Below are positions 19,602 through 30,449 of a stretch of 64,000 bases of DNA, piece by piece. The notes beneath the pieces were generated by a model. It ran no database searches. It saw only the letters and a list, made by a program, of their open reading frames with translations, and was not told the origin of the DNA. The translations under genes were made by a program, and so were the position numbers. This DNA comes from an uncultured Sulfurovum sp. (GTDB lineage: Bacteria > Campylobacterota > Campylobacteria > Campylobacterales > Sulfurovaceae), in assembly GCA_902727855.1 (NCBI GenBank), contig CACVAS010000105.1, positions 39,157-103,156 on the forward strand, given 5' to 3'. Position 1 is the first letter of the stretch. Each line of letters begins with the position of its first letter.

Positions 19602-21505
19602 ACAAGCCCATAGTGAAATATTATGAAGTAGTACTGCTTAGGTCTTCTGCACCTACCTTAACTTACGTCTTTTCTGAAAGTATAGCTACAGGTACTGTAG
19701 TGACTGTACCACTAAAAACCACCCATAAAGAAGCAGTTGTTGTTAGAGAGGTTGATAAACCAAGCTATGAAACAGCCCAAATTTTAGATATTTCAATTAA
19801 ACAGTATAGTACAGAACAGATGGCGTTAGCCAAGTTTATTGCTGAGTATTATTTTTCCTCTTTTTCTGAGGCTATTTCTTTGTTTTTGCCGTATGGTAGG
19901 GGGCGATTGCTATCGCACCAATATAACGATGAATCAAATGATACTATAGCATCTAATAGTAATGGTGTGATGGCAATCACCCCCTACGCAAACCTAAGTT
20001 TATCACAAGCACAACAACAAGCCTACGAAGAAATTTTAAAAAAAGAGAGATCTCTACTTTTTGGTGTGACAGGTTCTGGGAAAACAGAAATTTTCATAAG
20101 CTTGTTTACCAAGATGATAGCAGAGGGAAAAACTTCTATATTTTTGATGCCTGAAATTTCACTTACCCCGCAAATGGAAAAACGTCTTAAGGTCTATTTT
20201 GGTGATGGGGTAGCAATGTGGCACTCTAAACTGACAAAGAAGAAAAAAGCGTCTATCTTAGAAGGTATTGAACAAGGGTCTGTACACATTGTTGCAGGGG
20301 CTAGGTCTGCGTTGTTTGTGCCTTTAAAAAACCTAGGACTCATAGTAGTCGATGAAGAGCATGACGACAGTTACAAGTCTATGACACGCCCACGCTACCA
20401 TGCACGTGATGTGGCTGTGCTTATGGGGCAAAAACTAGGTGCAAAGGTGTTACTGGCATCTGCCACACCAAGCATTACTTCGTACTACAAGTATGATGTG
20501 GTGAAACTCGCAAAGCCTTATGTTGAAACGAAAAAACAATACATTTTTACCACAGGCAACAAACTTGACCACACCATACTCAAAGCCTTACACAGTAACT
20601 ACAGCAAACAAGAACAGTCGCTACTTTTTTTGCCTACTAGAGGTAATTTTAAGTATTTGTATTGTCAAAGTTGTGGAAAGACGCACCTTTGTCCTTACTG
20701 TTCGGTGGGTATGGCACTGCATAGAAATAAAAAACATATGAAGTGTCACTACTGTAATTTTACGGAAATGATTGTAGATACCTGTACGCAGTGTGGACAT
20801 AGCCCTTTAAGTTCTGAACGCATGGGTACACAAGAGGCGATTGAGATTATAACAGACGCCATAGAGGGGATAGAAGTAGAGCAGTTTGACAAAGACAGCA
20901 TTACAACAACGAAGAAGCTCAAAGAGGCGTTAGGACGTTTTTCTGAAGGGAAGAGTCATTTGCTTTTAGGTACACAGATGCTAAGTAAAGGGCATGACTA
21001 TGCGAACATCACGCTGAGTGTCATCATGGGGCTTGATTACATTTTAGGACTTGCAGACTACAGAGCTAGAGAGCGTGCCATGTCACTACTCTTACAAATA
21101 GCAGGAAGAAGTGGAAGAAGCAAGGCTGCGAGTGTTGTGGTGCAAACGGGTGACGCCGAGTTTTTCAAAAACTACATAGCAGACTATGAGACGTTCATCA
21201 AAGATGAGTTACTTTTTTTGGAGATGGCAGACTACCCACCTTTTGTCTCTTTGGCTCGTATATTGGTGGCACACAAAGATGAAGCCAAAGCTGCAAAAAT
21301 AACACTAGACACGGTAACAAAACTCAAAGCCTTTAAAGAGCTAGAAATAGTAGGTTCTGGTAAAGCACCCGTAGAACGCATTGCCAATAAGTTTAGATTT
21401 CACATATTACTCAGAAGTAAAAATCGTGTACCTTTACTTAAAGCGTTGCATAGCGTTGACTGTAGAGAAATAGAGATAGACTTTGACCCAGTCGAGTTTT
21501 CGTAG
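19595..21505 (+). CDS. priA: Primosomal protein N' (replication restart helicase PriA)
   Basis: [26 protein letters not shown], zinc-binding CQSCGKTHLCPYCSVGMALHRNKKHMKCHYC. Confidence 0.96.
   Translation: MVDKPIVKYYEVVLLRSSAPTLTYVFSESIATGTVVTVPLKTTHKEAVVVREVDKPSYETAQILDISIKQYSTEQMALAKFIAEYYFSSFSEAISLFLPYGRGRLLSHQYNDESNDTIASNSNGVMAITPYANLSLSQAQQQAYEEILKKERSLLFGVTGSGKTEIFISLFTKMIAEGKTSIFLMPEISLTPQMEKRLKVYFGDGVAMWHSKLTKKKKASILEGIEQGSVHIVAGARSALFVPLKNLGLIVVDEEHDDSYKSMTRPRYHARDVAVLMGQKLGAKVLLASATPSITSYYKYDVVKLAKPYVETKKQYIFTTGNKLDHTILKALHSNYSKQEQSLLFLPTRGNFKYLYCQSCGKTHLCPYCSVGMALHRNKKHMKCHYCNFTEMIVDTCTQCGHSPLSSERMGTQEAIEIITDAIEGIEVEQFDKDSITTTKKLKEALGRFSEGKSHLLLGTQMLSKGHDYANITLSVIMGLDYILGLADYRARERAMSLLLQIAGRSGRSKAASVVVQTGDAEFFKNYIADYETFIKDELLFLEMADYPPFVSLARILVAHKDEAKAAKITLDTVTKLKAFKELEIVGSGKAPVERIANKFRFHILLRSKNRVPLLKALHSVDCREIEIDFDPVEFS
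19897..19987. repeat. REP-like palindromic element inside priA (left arm TAGGGGGCGATTGCTATCGCACCA, right arm TGGTGTGATGGCAATCACCCCCTA)
   Basis: Same arms recur at 21503-21599 just downstream. Here it is in frame (GRGRLLSHQYNDESNDTIASNSNGVMAITPY). Confidence 0.85.
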
Positions 21506-21599
21506 GGGGCGATTGCTATCGCACCACATCATTCAATTTTACATAAAACAGAACACTCGCCGCAAGGGCTAAAATGGTGCGATGGCAATCGCCCCCTAC
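21503..21599. repeat. Second copy of the TAGGGGGCGATTGC..GCAATCGCCCCCTA palindromic element; supplies the priA stop codon
   Basis: TAGGGGGCGATTGCTATCGCACCA ... TGGTGCGATGGCAATCGCCCCCTAC inverted arms. Confidence 0.9.
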
Positions 21600-21650
21600 A
21601 GTTAATATGTTTTAGATAAAATAAAGCAATTATATTCTCAAAGGTCTCAA

Positions 21651-22712
21651 GTGAAAGAACGTGTAAAAACAAAAAAAATCTATGTGGGAAATGTTGCTGT
21701 AGGCGGAGATGCACCCATAAGTGTACAGTCGATGACCTACTCAGACACACACAATGTTGCAGCCACGGTAGAGCAGATAAATAGACTACATTTTGCTGGA
21801 GCAGACATAGTACGTGTGGCTGTACCAGAGATGGAAGATGCTTATGCGTTAAAGGCTATTAAAGAGCAAATCTCACTGCCATTGGTTGCAGATATTCATT
21901 TTAACTATAAACTTGCACTTGAAGCTGCAAAGTGGGTGGATTGTATTCGTTTAAATCCGGGTAACATAGGTGAAAAAAACCGCATAAAAGAAGTGGTAAA
22001 AGCGTGTCAAGACAGGTCACTCCCCATCCGTATAGGTGTCAATGCTGGAAGCTTGGAAAAAGAGTTTGAAAATAAATATGGTGCAACGGCTGAGGGGATG
22101 GTTGCAAGTGCAGAGTATAACATTAAGTTTTTAGAAGATTTGGGATTTACAGACATCAAAGTATCGCTTAAGGCCTCCGATGTAGAAAGAACGGTTGATG
22201 CGTACCGTATGTTACGTCCTAAAAATGAGTACCCATTTCATTTGGGCGTGACTGAAGCTGGGACTATATTTCATGCAACCGTGAAGTCGTCTATAGGGCT
22301 TGGTGCTTTGTTACTTGATGGTATAGGAGACACAATGCGTGTGTCTATTACCGGTGAGTTGGAAGAAGAGATAAAAGTAGGTAAAGCTATACTGAAAGAC
22401 TCTGGACGTGTAAAAGATGGACTAAACATCATCTCTTGTCCTACCTGTGGGCGGATAGAGGCTGACTTGGTCACAGCAGTAGCCGAGGTAGAAAAACGTA
22501 CTGCGCACATTAAAACACCTATGGATGTCTCAGTGATGGGGTGTGTGGTCAATGCCATTGGTGAAGCAAAACATGCAGATGTTGCGATAGCTTACGGTAA
22601 AGGTGCAGGGCTTGTGATGTTAAAAGGTGAAGTGGTTGCAAGACTCCCTGAAGATCAATTGGTCGATAGGTTTGTATCTGAGGTTGAGGCCTTTGCAAAG
22701 GAAAATAGCTAA
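21651..22712 (+). CDS. ispG: 4-hydroxy-3-methylbut-2-enyl diphosphate synthase
   Basis: [19 protein letters not shown]...RLNPGNIG...ISCPTCGR...[24 protein letters not shown]. Confidence 0.97.
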   Translation: MKERVKTKKIYVGNVAVGGDAPISVQSMTYSDTHNVAATVEQINRLHFAGADIVRVAVPEMEDAYALKAIKEQISLPLVADIHFNYKLALEAAKWVDCIRLNPGNIGEKNRIKEVVKACQDRSLPIRIGVNAGSLEKEFENKYGATAEGMVASAEYNIKFLEDLGFTDIKVSLKASDVERTVDAYRMLRPKNEYPFHLGVTEAGTIFHATVKSSIGLGALLLDGIGDTMRVSITGELEEEIKVGKAILKDSGRVKDGLNIISCPTCGRIEADLVTAVAEVEKRTAHIKTPMDVSVMGCVVNAIGEAKHADVAIAYGKGAGLVMLKGEVVARLPEDQLVDRFVSEVEAFAKENS

Positions 22713-24148
22713 TGGAGAATATGTACAATCTCAATATTGAGCGTGCTGTACTCTCTGCGATTATTTTTGACCCTGAAACTTATGAGGAAATAGCTGCTAA
22801 GCTTATGAGTCATGATTTCTATTTGCCTTTTCATCAGCATGTATTTACTGCTATGGAGGATTTGAGTAGAGAAGAAAAACCTATAGACGAAGAGTTTTTA
22901 CGTACTAAACTAGTGACCATGGGTAAGTTTGATGAAGTAGCGATGCTGGACTTGCTCTCTGCGAATCCTATATCGAACACCAGTGCATACTTGAGTGAAA
23001 TAAAAGCAAAATCGAGTAAGCGTGCCTTGGCTACTTTGGCAACAGAGATTAAAAAAGTCACCATTGAAGATGATCTGCCTGCTGAAGAAGTGATGAACTT
23101 GGTAGAGAAAAAACTCTACGAAATCACACAAAATAATACCAATAATGACTTTAGAGAATCAAAAGAGATAACCTTAGCGATGATGGATGAGATAGAACGT
23201 CTAAAAGCACTGGGTAACTCTAAACTTGTAGGAACAGACACAGGATTTAAAAACCTTAATGACAAGACCTCTGGGTTTGGTAAAGGGGATTTGGTTATCA
23301 TAGCGGCAAGGCCTGCAATGGGTAAGACGGCACTGGTACTTAACATGGCACTCAAAGCCATAGAACGTAATGAAGGTGTGGCATTTTTCTCGTTAGAAAT
23401 GCCTGCTGAGCAGCTTATGTTAAGGCTACTGTCTGCAAAAACCTCCATACCTCTACAAGCTTTAAGAGTGGGAGATTTAAAAGATGAACAGTGGTCACAA
23501 CTCTCTGCTGCGACACAAGACCTTTCTGAAAAGAAACTTTTTGTAGATGATGGTGGGTATGCAACCATACATCATGTACGTTCTAAGTTACGTAAACTCA
23601 AAACACAACACCCAGAGATAAGTGTTGCCGTAATTGACTACTTACAACTAATGAGTGGAGATGGAAGAGAAGGAAGACAGCAAGAGGTCTCAGAAATATC
23701 TAGAGGGCTCAAGCAGTTAGCCCGTGAACTTCAAATTCCTATCGTTGCACTTTCTCAGTTAAACCGTGGGGTTGAGAGTAGAGAAAATAAACGACCAATG
23801 CTTTCTGATTTGCGTGAGTCTGGAGCTATTGAGCAAGATGCCGATATTATTCTTTTTGTCTACCGTGATGATGTCTATCGTGAAGCACAAGAGAAAGAGA
23901 AAGAGATGAAAGCCAAAGCTGAAGGTAAAGAATACACTTCTACTTTTGCAACAAAAAAAGAAGAAGATGCAGAGATTATCATAGGGAAGCAAAGAAATGG
24001 ACCTACGGGTACAGTCAAACTTGTGTTCCAAAAAAACTTTACGAGATTTGTCGATGCCTCTATTGCACCAGCATTTGAAATAGAGTATGAAGATGCAGAT
24101 ATACCGATGCAAGAGACACAATTTAACGTAGATATACCGACCATATAG
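22712..24148 (+). CDS. dnaB: Replicative DNA helicase
   Basis: NLNIERAVLSAII...VIIAARPAMGKTALVLN...FFSLEMPAEQL...VIDYLQLM...LSDLRESGAIEQDADII. Confidence 0.97.
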   Translation: MENMYNLNIERAVLSAIIFDPETYEEIAAKLMSHDFYLPFHQHVFTAMEDLSREEKPIDEEFLRTKLVTMGKFDEVAMLDLLSANPISNTSAYLSEIKAKSSKRALATLATEIKKVTIEDDLPAEEVMNLVEKKLYEITQNNTNNDFRESKEITLAMMDEIERLKALGNSKLVGTDTGFKNLNDKTSGFGKGDLVIIAARPAMGKTALVLNMALKAIERNEGVAFFSLEMPAEQLMLRLLSAKTSIPLQALRVGDLKDEQWSQLSAATQDLSEKKLFVDDGGYATIHHVRSKLRKLKTQHPEISVAVIDYLQLMSGDGREGRQQEVSEISRGLKQLARELQIPIVALSQLNRGVESRENKRPMLSDLRESGAIEQDADIILFVYRDDVYREAQEKEKEMKAKAEGKEYTSTFATKKEEDAEIIIGKQRNGPTGTVKLVFQKNFTRFVDASIAPAFEIEYEDADIPMQETQFNVDIPTI

Positions 24149-24156
24149 AGTCATCT

Positions 24157-25428
24157 GTGCAACTAGAAAAGCCTAAACTCTTTCCTAGAAAAAAAGAGTT
24201 TTTATGGGTTATGGCTATATTGATGGTTGTCATAAGTCTACGACTTTATTTTCAGTATGACAGTTACACAAATTTCATTTCGAAACCTTTTTACTATACA
24301 AAAGCTACAGTGTTAACTGCCTATGAAAAGAGTAAACATGGTAAAAGCTATAGGGTACTTAAATTAAAGTCAGATGAGGGTTTTACTTTCTATACCACAA
24401 CCCATAGAAAAGAGAACTTTAAACATAAACGTTTACGTTTACAGATATTTCCAAATAGTAGCATAGGCTTTACCGACTACCTGGGTACATTTTATGTCAA
24501 GTCAAAAATAAAGCATCAAGAAAAAATAACCCCGTCTATGAAAGAAAATTTATTACAAAAAGTTTCTTTACAACATGAGAGTAAAAGTTTACAAGATTTT
24601 TACAATGCTATTTTCTTTGCAACCCCATTAGATAAACAATTACGTGAAAGTATTGCTAAACTAGGGGTAAGTCATTTGGTTGCATTATCTGGCTTTCATT
24701 TAGGTATATTGTGGGCAGTGGTCTATGGTGTGTTACTTTTGCTCTATAGACCATTACAACAAGCATGGTTCCCTTATAGACATGCTTTGTTTGATGTGGG
24801 TATGGTTGCCATGGCTGTTTTGGGGTTTTATGTATGGTTTGTAGATGCTCCTCCTTCTTTACTTCGCTCTTATGCTATGGTCTTTGTGGGTTGGAGTGTA
24901 TTGTTACTTGGGATGGAACTTCTTAGCTTTACATTTTTGACAACTATTCTATTGACACTTATGGCACTCTTTCCTTCTCTGGTAGTGTCACTTTCATTTT
25001 GGTTTTCTGTTGCAGGAGTATTTTACATTTTCTTACTCTTGCAGTATACAAAGAAATCAAATAAATGGGTGATTTCATTTCTTTTTATACCATGGGGTAT
25101 TTTTGTGTTGATGCTTCCGGTGGTACATACTTTCTTTGGTGTGACAAGTTATTATCAACTTTTTTCGCCATTGTTGTCTTTGTTGTTCGTACCCTTTTAT
25201 CCTTTAGTCATACTTTTGCATCTACTGCAGCTAGGGGATCTTTTTGATGATGCGTTGCTGTGGCTCTTTAGCTTACCTAAAGAGAGTGTAGAAGTGTATT
25301 TACCTCTATGGTTGATGTTGGGGTATGTTGGGTTGTCTATAGGCGCTATTTGGCGTAAATCGTTATTTTATGTTGTTTTACTCTTGGCAAGTTTATATAT
25401 GTTCTATCTCTTCATCCCTATTGAGTAA
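24157..25428 (+). CDS. ComEC/Rec2-family competence membrane protein
   Basis: LGVSHLVALSGFHLGILWAVVYGVLLLLYRPLQ...DAPPSLLRSYAMVFVGW; polytopic. Confidence 0.88.
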   Translation: MQLEKPKLFPRKKEFLWVMAILMVVISLRLYFQYDSYTNFISKPFYYTKATVLTAYEKSKHGKSYRVLKLKSDEGFTFYTTTHRKENFKHKRLRLQIFPNSSIGFTDYLGTFYVKSKIKHQEKITPSMKENLLQKVSLQHESKSLQDFYNAIFFATPLDKQLRESIAKLGVSHLVALSGFHLGILWAVVYGVLLLLYRPLQQAWFPYRHALFDVGMVAMAVLGFYVWFVDAPPSLLRSYAMVFVGWSVLLLGMELLSFTFLTTILLTLMALFPSLVVSLSFWFSVAGVFYIFLLLQYTKKSNKWVISFLFIPWGIFVLMLPVVHTFFGVTSYYQLFSPLLSLLFVPFYPLVILLHLLQLGDLFDDALLWLFSLPKESVEVYLPLWLMLGYVGLSIGAIWRKSLFYVVLLLASLYMFYLFIPIE

Positions 25429-26226
25429 GTCACAAAATTTTAAGCCATGTATAAAGATGGCCCATGAAATGTAAATCCATAAAAAGAAAAAGAGTAGGGT
25501 ACTGACTGAACCATAAATACTCTCATAGGTTTTGTTATGTACTACATAGAACACAAAACCCATTTTAGAGAGAAACCAAATAAGAGAAGCAATAAAAGAA
25601 GAGATAGCGGCTGCTTGAATATCAATATGAATATTTGCAGAGAGTTGATACGCAACATAAAAGGTCATCCATGTCATTAAAAAAGGTAAAAAAGTAAAAA
25701 TATGTATAGATGAGGTAATCTCATTGGCATCTAAATAGACCTGTGCAAAAGAGGAAATATAATAGGAAAGTCCCAAAATAGTAGGAATAAGTATAAGCAG
25801 CAAAAGGTATGTTTTAGAGGCTTTCCATAGGGAACGAGAAGCGGTATTAAAGATATCATTCACGATGTAGTCGTAGTTTTTAAAAAACATAATCACAGCA
25901 AAAGTCACGTAGCCAGCACCAATATAACCTAGCTTGTCGGTACTTTGCATAAATGTATTGATATATTCCATAACGACTTTAGAGTCTGTAGGCATAAGAT
26001 TTGAAAAGATGAGCGTTTCAATTTTACTATAGACTGAGTCAAAGATGGGCATAGAGGTAAAGACAGAAAAGACAATGACCATCAGTGGTAAGATAGAAAA
26101 GAGTGTAGACCAGGCAAGACTAGAGGCATAATGCCCCAACTTGTCATCAAAAAGGTCTGAAAAAAAATCTCGTATAAAGAGATAATAGTTTTTAAAAATG
26201 ACCTTAAATTGAAAGTTGTGCTTCAT
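25393..26226 (-). CDS. YihY/BrkB-family inner membrane protein
   Basis: YASSLAWSTLFSILPLMVIVFS...SVSTLLFFFLWIYISWAIFIHGLKF. Confidence 0.88.
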   Translation of the reverse strand: MKHNFQFKVIFKNYYLFIRDFFSDLFDDKLGHYASSLAWSTLFSILPLMVIVFSVFTSMPIFDSVYSKIETLIFSNLMPTDSKVVMEYINTFMQSTDKLGYIGAGYVTFAVIMFFKNYDYIVNDIFNTASRSLWKASKTYLLLLILIPTILGLSYYISSFAQVYLDANEITSSIHIFTFLPFLMTWMTFYVAYQLSANIHIDIQAAAISSFIASLIWFLSKMGFVFYVVHNKTYESIYGSVSTLLFFFLWIYISWAIFIHGLKFCDLLNRDEEIEHI

Positions 26227-27617
26227 TAGTTAGGCAGACCCATTTTCCCTGGGTTTAAAATGTTGTTTGGGTCAAAAGATTTTTTGATATCTTTAAATAA
26301 CTGTATTTCCATGTCGTTAAATGCTATGCCCATAAATGGTGCTTTAGAAGTACCTATACCATGTTCACCAGAGAGAGTACCACCCATGTCAACAACCATT
26401 TGAAATATCTCTTCTATGGCTTGATGTCCACGATGTAACTCTTCTTCGTTAGAACCATCTACGACCATGACGTTGACATGAATGTTTCCATCACCTGCAT
26501 GACCAAAACATGGCACTTTAAAGCCATATTTATCACCAATGGCATAAATGGCGTTGAGTGCTTCAGGTAACATAGAGCGTGGTACAGAGATGTCTTCGTT
26601 TAGCTTTTTAGTACCAAATATGGTAATAGAAGGTGAAGCATTACGTCTTGCATACCAGAGTTTGTCTCTATGTGCTTTGTCATTTGCGACAATAAACTCT
26701 TGGGCGTTGTTTTCTTTAAATGAAGCCTCTAAGGTTTCTAGTTGAAATGCTACCTCTTCAGGCACGTTGCCATCTACATCACCTATGAGTAGTGCGCCTG
26801 CATCTTCTGGTAGTTCAACACCTAGTTTTTCTTTAAGTGCTTGTACCACAAGCGCATCCATAAACTCCATAGCCACAGGGTTTGCACCAGATGAGAGTGA
26901 CTTGAAGACTGCGTTCATCGCATCTTCAACCGATGGGAAAATACCCATGTACCCTTTGGTATATTTAGGCAAAGGGATGAGCTTCAGTGTAATTTCAGTG
27001 AGTACTGCCAGTGTACCCTCAGAAGCTATGAGAATACCTGCAGTATTGTAACCTGCCACATCCTTAATGGTACGTTTACCTGCACGTATGACATCACCAT
27101 TGGCACGTACGGCTTTTAGCGCCATGACATAGTCTTTGGTAAGACCATATTTAGCTGCTCTCATACCTCCTGCATTTTCAGAGACATTTCCTCCTAGGGT
27201 TGAGTACTCTTCACTTGCAGGGTCTGGTGGGTACATGAGTCCTACTGCTTCAACAGCTTTTTGTAAGTCCATATTAATGACACCTGGTTGCACAACAGCT
27301 ACCATGTTTTGCATGTCTATCTCTAGTATCTTATTCATATGCTTTTCCATACCTAAGATAATGCCACCATTGGTTGGTAATGCACCACCAGTGAAGCCTG
27401 AGCCAGCACCACGTGGCGTGATGACTATATGGTGTTCGTTACAGTACTTTAAAATAGCAGAAACATCTGCTTCATCCCTTGGAAATACGACTGCCTCAGG
27501 TTCATAGCGTGTGCGTGTAGCATCATAGGAGTAGGCTATGAGATGTGCTTTGTCAGAGTAGACGTTATCGTCACCTACAATCTGCTTAAAATGTTTTATA
27601 TGTTTTGTGTCTAACAT
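26226..27617 (-). CDS. glcD: FAD-binding (glycolate/D-lactate) oxidase subunit GlcD-like
   Basis: PRGAGSGFTGGALP...YPPDPASEEYSTLGGNVSENAGGMRA...HAGDGNIHVN...SGEHGIGTSKAPFM. Confidence 0.93.
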   Translation of the reverse strand: MLDTKHIKHFKQIVGDDNVYSDKAHLIAYSYDATRTRYEPEAVVFPRDEADVSAILKYCNEHHIVITPRGAGSGFTGGALPTNGGIILGMEKHMNKILEIDMQNMVAVVQPGVINMDLQKAVEAVGLMYPPDPASEEYSTLGGNVSENAGGMRAAKYGLTKDYVMALKAVRANGDVIRAGKRTIKDVAGYNTAGILIASEGTLAVLTEITLKLIPLPKYTKGYMGIFPSVEDAMNAVFKSLSSGANPVAMEFMDALVVQALKEKLGVELPEDAGALLIGDVDGNVPEEVAFQLETLEASFKENNAQEFIVANDKAHRDKLWYARRNASPSITIFGTKKLNEDISVPRSMLPEALNAIYAIGDKYGFKVPCFGHAGDGNIHVNVMVVDGSNEEELHRGHQAIEEIFQMVVDMGGTLSGEHGIGTSKAPFMGIAFNDMEIQLFKDIKKSFDPNNILNPGKMGLPN

Positions 27618-27618
27618 G

Positions 27619-28299
27619 TTACAGTTGGCTCATGATGTCATAAAAGTTTTGTTTGTTACTTAAAGAGAACATACCCGATTCAATCTCATCAAAACGCATA
27701 AAAAATGGTGCTTCACCTTTTGCTGGTAAGTTAGAGAGTACTTTAGTCCCAACTGTTTTACCAGAGATTGGATCTAGAAGTTTAGCACTGCCATTATTGA
27801 CGATATAAATAAGACCTACCTGATAGGTTTTGGCAAAGTTACGTAGGTTAGACTTTGTAGGAACTTGATCACCTTGTTTTGCTAAAAAAAGTGCAAATAT
27901 ATCTGGGTGAATCCAGTTCTTGTTGCTTGAAGCAGTAATTTTGGCATAGGTTTTAGCATTTGGTGCCAAGAGTAATACATTTTCATAAAGGTATCCACCA
28001 ATGACTTTATCACCTACTGAAATGGGTGTCTTGATAGTAGGAAGATTTTCATGATGTATGACATCATGAGAGAGTTGCTTAATACTATGTGGACTTTGCT
28101 GTTCAATACGTCCTGTAATAGCTTGTAAATCATTGCCATAATTGTGCACAATGACTCCACTCATACCATTGACAGGAAAGGCATGGTTTAGTGTAACAGT
28201 ATTTTCTGTTACATCAGATACGGTAGTTTGTACAGTTTGAGGGAAAAACCCTGCAAAGAGAGGGAGTGCCAAAAGGCAGGTAAGTGCTATTTTACGCAT
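27619..28299 (-). CDS. Plasminogen-binding-protein N-terminal-domain (PgbA-like) family protein
   Basis: Signal peptide MRKIALTCLLALPLFAGFFPQTVQTTV. Recognised as the Campylobacterota PgbA-N family located next to a csd3-like M23 gene. Confidence 0.65.
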   Translation of the reverse strand: MRKIALTCLLALPLFAGFFPQTVQTTVSDVTENTVTLNHAFPVNGMSGVIVHNYGNDLQAITGRIEQQSPHSIKQLSHDVIHHENLPTIKTPISVGDKVIGGYLYENVLLLAPNAKTYAKITASSNKNWIHPDIFALFLAKQGDQVPTKSNLRNFAKTYQVGLIYIVNNGSAKLLDPISGKTVGTKVLSNLPAKGEAPFFMRFDEIESGMFSLSNKQNFYDIMSQL

Positions 28300-28408
28300 A
28301 GCTATCCTTTGATTAAATGTTTATCAACGATTATACAAGTTAAAGATAAGAATTTGCTTTAATAAATTCAGTTATAATGCTGTGAAATAAGAGATATAAC
28401 GGAGCACA

Positions 28409-29644
28409 ATGCAATATATTTTAATCTTTTTTTTAATGTTTACTTCTTTGTTCGCAGCGAAAGTTACAGAGTCTAAATGGAAGGAAGGTCAGACATTTTC
28501 AGAATATTTAGAATCACGAGACATCTCTACAGCACTTTTAAATGATATCTCTGAAGATGATCAAAAATTTCTTTCCGATATTGGTGGTAATAATAGTTTT
28601 TATGAGTTAAAAGATAATCGGGGCAGATTGCTTCAGGTACTTATACCTATAAGTGAGGTGATGCAAATACATCTTGCTAAAAAACATAAAGAGCATCGTT
28701 ATAGTTTTGATATTATTCCTATCGAGTATGAAATCAAAGAATATTATGCCAATGTGAACATTACATCAAACCCGTATACTGATACATTTAAAACAACCAA
28801 AAACAAACAAGTAGCAGAACGTTTGAGTATAGCACTTTCAGATGTTGTGAATGCAAAAAAGTTACATAAAAATGATGAAATCAATGTACTCTATACGCAA
28901 AACTTAAGAATGGGAAAACCCTATTTAATGCCAGATATCAAAGTGGCAAGAGTAGTCATGAGTGGAAAAGAACAATTTGTCTACGTAGATGAAGATGGTG
29001 ACGGCTTTGGGCAAGTAGGAAAGTCTGTGGCCTATACTGTGACCGGTAAGAAAAAAGTAACGTATACTAAAAAAGTGTCACAAAATAAAAAAAATTCACG
29101 TTTTGGTATGCCTCTACGGAACATACGTATTACCTCACACTTTACCTATAGAAGATGGCATCCTATTTTAAAACGTTATAGACCCCATCACGGTACAGAC
29201 TTTGGTGCTAAGAGTGGTACACCACTGTTAGCTGTAAATGCAGGTAAAGTCAGTTTTTCTGGATGGATGGGTGGCTATGGGAATGTAGTCAAGATAAGAC
29301 ATGCAGGTGGGTATGAATCACTTTATGCGCACCAGAGTAGACGACGTGTCAAAAGAGGTCAAAGGGTGAAAAAAGGACAGATTATTGGTTATGTGGGTAG
29401 CACAGGTAGAAGTACTGGCCCACATTTGCACTTTGGACTTAAGAAACGTGGTAGATGGGTAAACCCTATGAAAGTTTTACGTAAAAAATCGATTAAAACT
29501 TCTGTGTTGAAAAAGTTTACCAAGTATGAAGATGTCAAAACAACAAAATATAAAACAGTTGCCATAGAAGGCACAAAAGAGAATAAAGTGAAACTTTTAA
29601 ACTATGTCAAAAACAATACCCCATCGCATGTCTGGAGTCACTAA
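28409..29644 (+). CDS. M23-family metallopeptidase (Csd3/HdpA-like murein peptidase)
   Basis: HHGTDFGAKSGTPLLAVNAGKVSFSGWMGGYGNVVKIRHAGGYESLYAHQSR...STGPHLHFGLKKRGRWVNP. Confidence 0.93.
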   Translation: MQYILIFFLMFTSLFAAKVTESKWKEGQTFSEYLESRDISTALLNDISEDDQKFLSDIGGNNSFYELKDNRGRLLQVLIPISEVMQIHLAKKHKEHRYSFDIIPIEYEIKEYYANVNITSNPYTDTFKTTKNKQVAERLSIALSDVVNAKKLHKNDEINVLYTQNLRMGKPYLMPDIKVARVVMSGKEQFVYVDEDGDGFGQVGKSVAYTVTGKKKVTYTKKVSQNKKNSRFGMPLRNIRITSHFTYRRWHPILKRYRPHHGTDFGAKSGTPLLAVNAGKVSFSGWMGGYGNVVKIRHAGGYESLYAHQSRRRVKRGQRVKKGQIIGYVGSTGRSTGPHLHFGLKKRGRWVNPMKVLRKKSIKTSVLKKFTKYEDVKTTKYKTVAIEGTKENKVKLLNYVKNNTPSHVWSH

Positions 29645-29646
29645 CC

Positions 29647-30225
29647 ATGCAAAACAAAATAGAAAATTTCCAGTTACAGCCTTTGAAAGACCCAAAATTT
29701 ATACGTAGCTCTTTTGCAACATACAGACAAAATGGTAAAGATAAAAACTGGGAGATTGTAGAAGCACATGACTCTGTAGCAATACTCATCTACCACAAAG
29801 AGAGAGATGCTTTTGTTTTAGTAAAGCAGTTTAGACCCGCAGTCTATATACAAAATAACAATGGACTTACCGTTGAACTTTGTGCAGGCATAGTAGATAA
29901 AAATCTTTCTTTAGTGGAGATAGCCAAAGAAGAGATAGAAGAGGAGTGCGGGTATGCTGTAGTGGCAGAAAATATAGAAAAAATCACCTCTTTTCACACC
30001 TCTGTAGGTTTTGCAGGTTCAAAACAAACAGTTTATTATACAGAAGTAGATGAAGGTATGAAAGTCAGCGAAGGTGGAGGCATCGATGATGAGCAAATAG
30101 AGGTAACGTATCTTCCTATATCTGAAGCAAAAGCGTTCATCTACAATGAGAGCATTGCAAAAACACCAGGGTTGATGTTTGCTTTTATGTGGTGGTTTGG
30201 TAGAGACACAAAGCATGTAAGCTAA
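29647..30225 (+). CDS. NUDIX hydrolase (nucleotide-sugar/ADP-ribose pyrophosphatase-like), 3' end overlapping the island junction
   Basis: VELCAGIVDKNLSLVEIAKEEIEEECGY (degenerate Nudix box). C-terminus GLMFAFMWWFGRDTKHVS. Confidence 0.92.
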   Translation: MQNKIENFQLQPLKDPKFIRSSFATYRQNGKDKNWEIVEAHDSVAILIYHKERDAFVLVKQFRPAVYIQNNNGLTVELCAGIVDKNLSLVEIAKEEIEEECGYAVVAENIEKITSFHTSVGFAGSKQTVYYTEVDEGMKVSEGGGIDDEQIEVTYLPISEAKAFIYNESIAKTPGLMFAFMWWFGRDTKHVS

Positions 30226-30449
30226 GGGATGTAACTCAAGCCTAGTTGAGCGAAAATAGGTTAGAAAGCTTCAGCTCTCTTTTGAGATGTCTGGGTTGTA
30301 GAGTGGTGACATATTATTTATTGTCCTTAATACTTTCACCCATACGACTACACACATCTTACACAAAGTAGACTATTTTTGATGTGTGTTCATTCATTTC
30401 TATGTATTTGTAATGTATACTTATTTTAGTTTATTGTGAAGGGAAGCTC

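Noticed and set aside
22271-24154. Minus-strand ORFs opposite ispG and dnaB (22271, 22834, 23116, 23759, etc.)
   Set aside because: Shadow ORFs of well-supported genes on the plus strand.
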